DNA from: Stenotrophomonas sp. YIM B06876
Lineage (GTDB): Bacteria > Pseudomonadota > Gammaproteobacteria > Xanthomonadales > Xanthomonadaceae
NCBI RefSeq assembly: GCF_030711595.1
Contig: NZ_JAUJUJ010000014.1
Span: 1 to 64,000, forward strand
Length of the DNA: 64,000 bases
Direction: 5' to 3'
The notes beneath the pieces are model-generated. The model saw nothing but the letters and a program-made list of their open reading frames with translations, had not been told where the DNA came from and made no database searches. Positions 55,209-64,000 of the stretch are shown in pieces. Both the position numbers and the translations under genes were made by a program. The first letter of the stretch is position 1. Each line of letters starts with the position of its first letter.

Positions 55209-56141
55209 CTACGGGGGTGTTACGAAAATGTCGTCCTTAGGGCATCGCCAGGGATCTTTCTGCGGAGGATCCACCGGGCACGGCCATAGCGTGGCTGGCA
55301 CGGTGGCGCGGGTTTCGAAGTGGTCGCCGTTCCACAGCAGAAAGCCCGCATGGACATAGTTGCCCGAATCGAAAGTGTGTGCATCCTTGGGCAGGGGATT
55401 TTCTGGATCTGACTCGACGATCCAGCGCGCCACCGGCACGGTATCCAGACGGGAATCATCAAGAAACGGTCCGCTTGCGCCCAGTTGTTCATAGCGCTTG
55501 AGCGCGACTTTTCCCAACACCTGCTCCGGTGGCGTCAATTGTGCGGTGACGTCTTCGATAGGCTGGCCGGCTACCTTGCGGTAGGCGCGCAGGCCGCTGC
55601 TTAGTCGGCTCGTGAGCGAATCGGCACAGTGATTCATGGCTGCTGTGTTGGTTGGGGATGGAGAAATCTCTCTCGATAGTTTGCAGGCGACGCTTACATC
55701 AACCAGATAGCCAGTGGTTCCCGGCGTTTCGGATTCAAACGTGCGGACCCAAATGAAATAGGGAAAGTAGGGATGGCTGGAGGCGCTGATGCGCCTGTCT
55801 GGAAGGTGGGCCACCCGGGGAACTTTGACTATATAGGCAGGAGCTCTCGCGAGTACGTATTCCAATACGGTCCTGGGGATGTGCAGATCCTCCGAGGGGA
55901 GCGACAGCAGGGTCCCTGCGATATCGGCAGGAAATTGCTGCATGCGCATGTCGGTGGGAGGGCGTCGGCTGTTGAGGCCGGGAGGGCCCGGCAACGGGGG
56001 AATGTCGGCCTTCGCCACGGACTGGACGGATACTTGCAAAGGTTCCGGATTACCCGGGGTTGCAGACGATGAAGCGGAAGCTCCCAATAGGAACCACAGG
56101 AATAGGGCACCGGCAATGTGCCTTACAGGTGTGCTGTTCAT
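55209..56141 (-). CDS. Exported protein, candidate immunity protein of the adjacent effector
   Basis: A 310-residue protein I do not recognise by family. A signal peptide (RHIAGALFLWFLLGASASSS) directs it to the periplasm; the Cys of a lipobox is missing. The mature part starts with a proline-rich linker and has a mixed alpha/beta make-up with DSRLDTVPVARWIVESDP near 225 and a C-terminus containing paired cysteines (WPCPVD...PWRCPKDD). It begins three bases after the stop of the effector-like gene. Xanthomonadales type IV effectors are usually followed by an exported immunity protein, so that is the best hypothesis, based on position and export only. Confidence 0.6.
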   Translation of the reverse strand: MNSTPVRHIAGALFLWFLLGASASSSATPGNPEPLQVSVQSVAKADIPPLPGPPGLNSRRPPTDMRMQQFPADIAGTLLSLPSEDLHIPRTVLEYVLARAPAYIVKVPRVAHLPDRRISASSHPYFPYFIWVRTFESETPGTTGYLVDVSVACKLSREISPSPTNTAAMNHCADSLTSRLSSGLRAYRKVAGQPIEDVTAQLTPPEQVLGKVALKRYEQLGASGPFLDDSRLDTVPVARWIVESDPENPLPKDAHTFDSGNYVHAGFLLWNGDHFETRATVPATLWPCPVDPPQKDPWRCPKDDIFVTPP

Positions 56142-56144
56142 GAA

Positions 56145-57590
56145 TCAGTGGCCCCGGACATGTGGTGGGTGGTGTTGCTGGTCCTGTTCCATCGAAGGGA
56201 AAGATTGCATGGCCTGTTCCTGAAGTTGGCGCAGGCTGATGTCGATGGAGGTTGTGGCCAGTTCGGCTGCGGAAATGGCTATTCGCACTGCAGCAGGGTC
56301 AGTGACGCCACCTTGCACCAGGAACAGCGTTTCGCCCGCGGCCCGGGTGGCGGTGGCGTTGTTGACCACGATCTGGTCCACGCGGGTAATGCCCCTGGCC
56401 TTGGCTTCGTGCAACAAAACCAGGCCATGGACCTCGGCCCTTTCGGTATGGAGGCCGCCCAGCGCTTGCAGGTGAGTGTCGATCTGACGCAGCAACTGAT
56501 GGTCGGGATGCTGCGACATCCGCGGGTCATTGACGGAATTCAACGGTGTGCGGGTATCGATGTCGCGTGCCAAGGTTTGCTCCGGTGCCACCGAGGTCAG
56601 AACATACTGCCAGCGGGTTTGCCCGGGTGTGCCGCGCACGGTAGCAACGAAGGCATCGTAGTCGTCGTTTTCGATGGTCTGGCAGCCGGCGGAATCGGTG
56701 TTGTACTTGCCGCCCCGGTGGATCTTGAACGTGTTGTTGAGGTGCTGCACGCCCTGCACGTCGCGCGCGTCGAACCAGCCATCGCCGTTGCTGTCGCGCT
56801 CCACGCGATTGGTTCCGGCCACTATCGCAGTAGGGCTGGGGCGCAGCGAAAAGTCATCGGGGAAGCGCGTGCGCGGGTGCGTGGTGGCCAACATCTCGGT
56901 GGTGCCTTCGGCCAAGCGCCCCAGGTCCCGCACGCCATCGCCGTTGACGTCGCTACCTTGGGTCTTGGGACGGGTGATGACATCCTCGAAACCCGGGCTG
57001 CGCACCACGGTCTTGGCATGACCATCGTATTGCGCGGTGGGTTCGGTCGTGGCTTTGTGGAATTCCTGGGCGTGGCGTTCGCCGCTCGCGTCGGTCCACA
57101 GCACCACGATGCGGTCATCGTAAACACCGTTGCCATGGGAGTTTGGGGTACCGTCCCGCGATGTGCCTTGTGTGGTGCGGTTTTCCTGACGCAATCCCAG
57201 AATCACCCTGTCCTGTCCGGTCAACGTCTCACGCGCTGCGTCATTGCCGCCGATGGCTACGATGCTGGCATATATATCGTGCAACTGGGCTTGCGTAAGC
57301 CTGTCGGTTTCGGTGTCGGAAGGAAAACGAGGCGGAAGCCGCGCTTGTGCCACCCGGTCCAGCAGGGGTTGCACGATAGCGGCATCAGGAACAGGGATAT
57401 TGTTGGCTTGGCGCAGAGTGGCAAATTGCGCTTCTGCACGGGATGCGACAAAGCGGTCCAGCGCCTCCTGGATTACCCGGGGCTGGCCGTGGCGCAATGT
57501 TTCAAGATGGGCAGCGGCATGACGCGCGCGGCCCTGCTGCAGCAGCGCGACGACTTCATTGGCTGAGGTATTGATGTCGAACTCTGGCAT
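56145..57590 (-). CDS. Putative type IV secretion antibacterial effector with XVIPCD domain (X-Tfe)
   Basis: A 481-residue protein. The C-terminal part (about 350-465) has the XVIPCD pattern: NDPRMSQHPDHQLLRQI, then GLVLLHEAKARGITRVDQIV, FLVQGGVTDPAAVR and a Gln-rich SLRQLQEQAMQ tail. This domain is recognised by VirD4 of the Xanthomonadales bacteria-killing T4SS. The centre holds two EF-hand-like acidic loops (DVNGDGVRD near 212; DSNGDGWFDARD near 264) and HRGGKYNTDSAGCQTIENDD near 285-305, whose H...S-x-G-C layout recalls L,D-transpeptidase/carboxypeptidase active sites. A peptidoglycan target is therefore possible but unproven. No VirB/VirD4 genes lie in the window. Confidence 0.8.
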   Translation of the reverse strand: MPEFDINTSANEVVALLQQGRARHAAAHLETLRHGQPRVIQEALDRFVASRAEAQFATLRQANNIPVPDAAIVQPLLDRVAQARLPPRFPSDTETDRLTQAQLHDIYASIVAIGGNDAARETLTGQDRVILGLRQENRTTQGTSRDGTPNSHGNGVYDDRIVVLWTDASGERHAQEFHKATTEPTAQYDGHAKTVVRSPGFEDVITRPKTQGSDVNGDGVRDLGRLAEGTTEMLATTHPRTRFPDDFSLRPSPTAIVAGTNRVERDSNGDGWFDARDVQGVQHLNNTFKIHRGGKYNTDSAGCQTIENDDYDAFVATVRGTPGQTRWQYVLTSVAPEQTLARDIDTRTPLNSVNDPRMSQHPDHQLLRQIDTHLQALGGLHTERAEVHGLVLLHEAKARGITRVDQIVVNNATATRAAGETLFLVQGGVTDPAAVRIAISAAELATTSIDISLRQLQEQAMQSFPSMEQDQQHHPPHVRGH

Positions 57591-57757
57591 GTCCCGGTCC
57601 TTGAGTCAGATGGGGCGATCCGGATCCTTCGATCGCGTTTATGTCATGGAATCGCCGGGGGTTTCTGTAGGAGAAGTCCCTGTCCCAGCGTCCCAGTCGA
57701 CGCGTGATCCTCCTGCCGGCAGGGTAGTGCGACGGGGAAGGGAAATCTCCGCGCCAA

Positions 57758-57793
57758 AAACAGAAAACCCCGCCGAAGCGGGGCTTTCTGTTT
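57758..57793 (-). terminator. Terminator of gcvP
   Basis: On the minus strand AAACAGAAA-G-CCCCGC-TTCG-GCGGGG-TTTTCTGTTT forms a long stem-loop with flanking A/T arms, 24 bases after the gcvP stop. It can also act towards the effector side. Confidence 0.8.
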
Positions 57794-57816
57794 ACCTCAT
57801 CCGGAAGCCTGTCGGA

Positions 57817-60735
<2,919 letters not shown>

Positions 60736-60847
60736 GACAGGCGTCCGGAGATGGCGTGCGGCACTGGGGGGCAGGCAAGCACCGATCCGCCGGCCGCGAT
60801 CCCGCACAGGCGGAATGACGGCGGCAAGCCGGTGGCTTTCCTCGCGC

Positions 60848-61012
60848 CCCTCTGTCCTTTTGCCTGAGAGTTTGGAGGCCGCATCTGCGGATCTCTTGCC
60901 CCTTCGGCGCCGGAATCAACCGGTCTCTCCAGAGTTTTGATACAGGTGGTATCGGGCCTGAGCGATTACGGGCGTTTGCGCCTTCGGCAGCGGGTTGAGC
61001 CGCTTCTCCCAC
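60848..61012 (-). ncRNA. Tandem glycine riboswitch (gcvT element) controlling gcvP
   Basis: Two aptamers lie in the gcvP leader. Aptamer 1 (about 61010-60945) reads GGGAGAAGCGGCTCAACCCG, GCCGAAGGCGCAA and CGCTCAGGCCCGAT. Aptamer 2 (about 60936-60848) reads GGAGAGACCGGTTGATTCCG, GCCGAAGGGGCAAG and CTCAGGCAAAAGGACAGAG, the textbook consensus. A short linker joins them. The second aptamer ends about 110 bases before the gcvP ATG. Glycine binding should switch gcvP on, as in other bacteria. Confidence 0.93.
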
Positions 61013-61026
61013 CTTGTTGCCCCGCG

Positions 61027-61056
61027 ATTATAGCCCGGTACAGTTCGCCGGCACCG
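61027..61056 (-). promoter_or_regulatory. Promoter of the glycine riboswitch-gcvP unit
   Basis: A perfect TATAAT (61027-61032 on the minus strand) lies 15 bases upstream of the first aptamer, so the start site would fall at the edge of the riboswitch. The -35 region (around 61050-61055) is a poor match. Confidence 0.6.
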
Positions 61057-61246
61057 CATTGCCTTACCCTACGCGGCTCCCGCTTCAGCTGCGCGGTGGC
61101 CGGTTGCCGGCCATGCGTCGTGCCCGGATGGTTGTCCGGACAATGGGCGGCATGGTGGGCAGTGCCGGCGGCCGCGGCGGGCATTCTTGCTTCTTTGAAC
61201 CCGCGCCGGTGACTGCCGGCGCCGTTGCGCAACCCTTTGGAAACCC

Positions 61247-62497
61247 ATGCACGCAAGCAAGCAGGTCTCGTTGCGCCGGATCGCACTGCTGGTCGGCGGA
61301 TTGTCGATGTTCGGGCCGTTCGCCATCGACGCGGTCTTCCCCGCCTTTCCGCAGATTGGACAACAGCTGGGCGCCGACAAACTGGCCATGCAGCAGGTGA
61401 TCAGCGTCTATCTGCTGACCTACGCCTTGATGAGCCTGATGCACGGCGCGCTGTCCGATGCGCTCGGGCGCAAGCGGGTGATCGTGGCCGGGCTGGTGGT
61501 GTTCATCGGCGCCTCGATCGGCTGCGCGCTGTCGCGTGACATGGGCACGCTGCTGTTCTTCCGCGCGCTGCAGGGGCTGTCGGCCGGGGTGGGCTACATC
61601 ATCGGCCGGGCGGTGATCCGCGACCTGTATGACGGCGACGATGCGCAGCGGCTGATGAGCCAGGTGTCGATGATCTTCTCCATCGCCCCGGCCATCGCCC
61701 CGGTCATCGGCGGCTGGCTGCTGGGCTGGAGCAACTGGATGGGCATCTTCTGGTTCCTGGTGGCATTTTCCACCGCGCTGCTGGCGATCACCTGCGTCTG
61801 GCTGCCGGAAACCCATCCGGCGCACGCGCGCCTGCCGCTTAAACCCTCGCGCCTGATCCACGACTACCTCGGCATCGCGATGAACACGCGTTTCCTGCGG
61901 CTGGCGGCGGCCGGTTCGCTGGGGTTTGGCGGGCTGTTCCTATATATCGCCTCGGCGCCGGCGTTCGTGCTGGATCTGCTGCATCTGAATGAACAGCAGT
62001 TCGCCTGGCTGTTCATCCCGACCATTGCTGGCATGGCGCTGGGCGCCTACGCCTCCGGGCGTGCGGCCGGGCGCATGGCCGGCGCGCGGGCGGTGCGCAT
62101 CGGCTACCTGTGTATCGGCATTTCCACGCTGTTCAATATCGGCTACAACGCCCTGGCCGGGCAGATGACGCTGCCGTGGGCGGTATTGCCGATGACCCTG
62201 AATTCGTTCGGCATCGCGCTGATCTTCCCGATCCTGAGCCTGGCCATCCTGGACATGTATCCGCGCCAGCGCGGTTCGGCGTCCTCGATGCAGGCGTTCA
62301 CCACGCTGGTCACCAATGCCGTGATCGCCGGGGTGCTGTCGCCGCTGCTCAGCCGCAACGGGCTGTATCTGGCGCTGGGCGCCGGCGTCTTCGCGCTGGC
62401 CAGCGGCTGCATGTGGAGCTGGGAATCACGCGCCGTGGCCGCCCGCGGCGCGACGGCGTCCGGCCACCGTGCGGCCGAGGCGAACGAGCACGCGTGA
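61247..62497 (+). CDS. Bcr/CflA-family multidrug efflux transporter
   Basis: MFS drug/proton antiporter, 416 residues, with 12 predicted helices. Signatures are FGPFAIDAVFPAFPQIGQQL in helix 1, the motif A region DALGRKRVIVAGLVVFIG, FRALQGLSAGVGYIIGRAVIRDL (motif B) and SIAPAIAPVIGGWLL (motif C of exporters). Bcr/CflA members export bicyclomycin, sulfonamides, chloramphenicol and some peptides. It is divergent from gcvP. The C-terminal tail is long and alanine-rich. Confidence 0.92.
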   Translation: MHASKQVSLRRIALLVGGLSMFGPFAIDAVFPAFPQIGQQLGADKLAMQQVISVYLLTYALMSLMHGALSDALGRKRVIVAGLVVFIGASIGCALSRDMGTLLFFRALQGLSAGVGYIIGRAVIRDLYDGDDAQRLMSQVSMIFSIAPAIAPVIGGWLLGWSNWMGIFWFLVAFSTALLAITCVWLPETHPAHARLPLKPSRLIHDYLGIAMNTRFLRLAAAGSLGFGGLFLYIASAPAFVLDLLHLNEQQFAWLFIPTIAGMALGAYASGRAAGRMAGARAVRIGYLCIGISTLFNIGYNALAGQMTLPWAVLPMTLNSFGIALIFPILSLAILDMYPRQRGSASSMQAFTTLVTNAVIAGVLSPLLSRNGLYLALGAGVFALASGCMWSWESRAVAARGATASGHRAAEANEHA

Positions 62498-62568
62498 AGC
62501 GTGTGCGCAGGCGATAGTGGACAATAGCCGCGCCGCCATCACCGGCGGCCGTTCAAGAGCACACACCG

Positions 62569-62976
62569 ATGTCGATCCAGTCCAAGGGCCGCCGCGAGGC
62601 GAAGAAAAAGCAGGCCGAGCGCGAGCGCAACAAGGCCGCGGCCAACCCCGAGCCGCAAGCCAAAGTGGAGCCGCATGCCGAACTGCGCGACCAGCAGCGC
62701 ACGTTGCTGGCCGGCATCGTCCGCCGCGACGGCGAATGGGTGCTGGGCATGGACGGCAAGATCGCCGGTGAAACCACCAGCGCCGCACGGGTGCTGGCCT
62801 TGATCATGCAGGCCGCCGAGTTGCACGAGCGCAGCGGTACCCCGGTGCGGCTGATGTACTCCGATGCGCTGAAGGATGCCGCGCACGCCGAGGTGGCGGA
62901 GCAGGGCACCGATTTCGACAGCTTCCGGAAAACCCTGGCGGCCGAGCTGTCCGCGGACTCGCGCGCCCGCCACTGA
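62569..62976 (+). CDS. Uncharacterised small protein with basic N-terminus
   Basis: A 135-residue protein with no family I recognise. The first 30 residues are strongly basic/charged (GRREAKKKQAERERNKAA). The rest looks like a compact alpha/beta domain: TLLAGIVRRDGEWVLGMDGK, ARVLALIMQAAELHERSG and SFRKTLAAELS. It is cytoplasmic by composition and may bind nucleic acid. It stands 71 bases after the efflux gene and is followed by a strong bidirectional terminator. Confidence 0.75.
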   Translation: MSIQSKGRREAKKKQAERERNKAAANPEPQAKVEPHAELRDQQRTLLAGIVRRDGEWVLGMDGKIAGETTSAARVLALIMQAAELHERSGTPVRLMYSDALKDAAHAEVAEQGTDFDSFRKTLAAELSADSRARH

Positions 62977-62991
62977 GGCAGCGCGTGCGCA

Positions 62992-63023
62992 GCAAAAAAG
63001 CCGGCCCTGAGGCCGGCTTTTTC
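62992..63023. terminator. Bidirectional Rho-independent terminator
   Basis: AAAAAAGCCGGCC-CTGA-GGCCGGCTTTTT has an 8-bp GC stem flanked by A- and T-runs on both sides. It serves the plus-strand small protein and the convergent M2 peptidase. Confidence 0.92.
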
Positions 63024-63042
63024 ATGGATCAGCGCGCTGCTT

Positions 63043-64000
63043 TCAGTGCGTTGCCGGCTGTTTGGCGGGCGCCGCCGCGGCGGTGGCCGGAGCCGCGGGC
63101 GCGGTCCAGCCGCACATCTGGCCCTGGTTCTGCTGCTTCAGCCATTCCTGCACCGGGGTGAAGTACTCCAGCATCGGCGCGGCATCGAGCTTGTCAGTGC
63201 CGGTCAGCTCCTTCAGCGTGGCCTGCCACGGCTGGCTGGCGCCCTTGCTCAGCATCGCCCAGAACTTCTGCCCGGCTTCCTTGTTGCCGTAGAAGCTGCA
63301 CTCGTTCAGCGGCCCGGTGTAGCCGGAGGCATCGCACAGACCCTTGTAGAACTGGTACTGCAGGATGCGCGCCAGGAAGTAGCGGGTGTACGGCGTGTTG
63401 CCGGGCACGTGGTACTTGGCGCCGGCATCGAAGAATTCCTCACCACGTGCGGTGGCCGGGGCCACGCCCTGGTACCTGGCCTTCAGTTCCCACCACTTCT
63501 GGTTGTACTGGTCCGGGGTGATCGAACCGTCGAACACGCCCCAGCGCCAGCGGTCGATCATCAGCCCGAACGGCAGGAACGACACCCCGCTCAGCGCCAT
63601 GCGCATCTGCGCGTTGATCGTGGCCTCGCGGCTTTCCTGCGGCTTGCCGACCAGACCGATCGAGTTCAGGTACCTGGGCGTCATCGCCAGCACGATGGTG
63701 TCGCCGATGGCCTCGTGGAAACCATCGTTGGCCCCGCCCTGGAACAGCGGCGGCAGCGGGTTGTAGGCCAGGTCGTAATAGATGTGGCCCAGCTCGTGGT
63801 AGATCGTGGTGAAATTTTCCTCGGTCGGGGTGATGCACATCTTGGTGCGCACATCCGGGCCGATGGCCTTGCCGTCACCGCCCATGTTCATGTCCCAGGC
63901 GCTGGCGTGGCAGACCACGTTGCGGTCCAGCGGCTTAATGAACTGGGTGTTGGCCCAGTAGCTCTCCGGCAGCTTGGGCATGCCCAGCGAGACGTAGAAG
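63043..64000 (-). CDS. M2-family peptidyl-dipeptidase (angiotensin-converting enzyme-like), C-terminal part
   Basis: Zinc metallopeptidase that removes C-terminal dipeptides; bacterial forms are periplasmic. Only about 319 residues are in the window and the frame stays open past the right edge. The zinc motif HELGH is in TTIYHELGHIYYDLAY, with the third ligand in GFHEAIGDTIVL. VCHASAWDM and FLPFGLMIDRWRW are also conserved in ACE homologues. A second Cys-containing region (GLCDASGYTGPLNECSFYGN) matches the conserved disulphide. The tail is Ala/Pro-rich. Bacterial members such as the Xanthomonas protein are single-domain. Confidence 0.93.
   Translation of the reverse strand, partial: FYVSLGMPKLPESYWANTQFIKPLDRNVVCHASAWDMNMGGDGKAIGPDVRTKMCITPTEENFTTIYHELGHIYYDLAYNPLPPLFQGGANDGFHEAIGDTIVLAMTPRYLNSIGLVGKPQESREATINAQMRMALSGVSFLPFGLMIDRWRWGVFDGSITPDQYNQKWWELKARYQGVAPATARGEEFFDAGAKYHVPGNTPYTRYFLARILQYQFYKGLCDASGYTGPLNECSFYGNKEAGQKFWAMLSKGASQPWQATLKELTGTDKLDAAPMLEYFTPVQEWLKQQNQGQMCGWTAPAAPATAAAAPAKQPATH

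Noticed and set aside
55209-56141. Calling the exported protein a lipoprotein
   Set aside because: The hydrophobic core is followed by Ala/Ser residues and lacks a Cys in a lipobox, so a cleaved or uncleaved secretory signal is more likely.

Overview
The window is GC-rich chromosomal DNA from a gamma-proteobacterium, most likely Xanthomonadaceae (Lysobacter/Thermomonas/Pseudoxanthomonas-like; I cannot fix the genus). The evidence is the gene content and order: prpBC-acnD-prpF-prpD, an effector-type protein with the Xanthomonadales type IV secretion domain XVIPCD, a YfhM-type alpha-2-macroglobulin plus PbpC pair, hflKC-yjeT-purA, and many short CTTCTCCC/GGGAGAAG hairpin repeats between genes. 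There are no rRNA, tRNA, CRISPR or IS genes that I can support.

Region by region. (1) 1-16.1 kb is a methylcitrate (propionyl-CoA) locus: a divergent HTH-citrate synthase (partial), prpB, prpC, acnD, prpF and prpD. It is split between acnD and prpF by a 7.2-kb defence island: hsdR, a RelE/ParE-type toxin-antitoxin pair, hsdM, hsdS and a DUF6933-like gene. (2) 16.1-34.9 kb is mostly housekeeping: alpha-2-macroglobulin lipoprotein and PbpC, a ferritin-like protein, peroxiredoxin, CbpA, a PilH-like response regulator, an AcuI-type reductase, hflK-hflC, yjeT, purA, a membrane protein and a PAS-AraC regulator. Between hflC and yjeT lies an array of eleven 47-bp repeats. (3) 35.1-52.9 kb is an exopolysaccharide/capsule cluster. 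A tyrosine autokinase and a phosphatase (Etk/Etp-like) point left. Pointing right are GfcA-like, Wza, GfcB, GfcC and GfcD homologues, the same component set as the E. coli group 4 capsule operon. These are followed by a WbaP-like initiating transferase, a UDP-sugar dehydrogenase, Wzx, Wzy, three glycosyltransferases and GalE. Wzx through the last glycosyltransferase is visibly AT-richer than its surroundings, as expected of an exchangeable serotype cassette. (4) 53-57.8 kb is a plastic zone: a PAP2 phosphatase, a decayed M1 aminopeptidase tail, a Doc/AbrB toxin-antitoxin pair, a 165-bp copy of the gcvP 3' end, and a putative type IV secretion effector with its candidate immunity protein, lying between the two gcvP tails. 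(5) 57.8-64 kb holds gcvP under a tandem glycine riboswitch, a Bcr/CflA transporter, a small basic protein and a partial M2 peptidase.

The most interesting signals are the effector/immunity cassette bounded by direct repeats of the gcvP end; a repeat element that has entered gcvP in frame and elsewhere expanded into the 47-bp array; three separate duplications of gene 3' ends (prpB, cbpA, gcvP); and the restriction island with an embedded toxin-antitoxin pair inside a metabolic operon. All statements come from reading the sequence and recalling family signatures; no database search was run.
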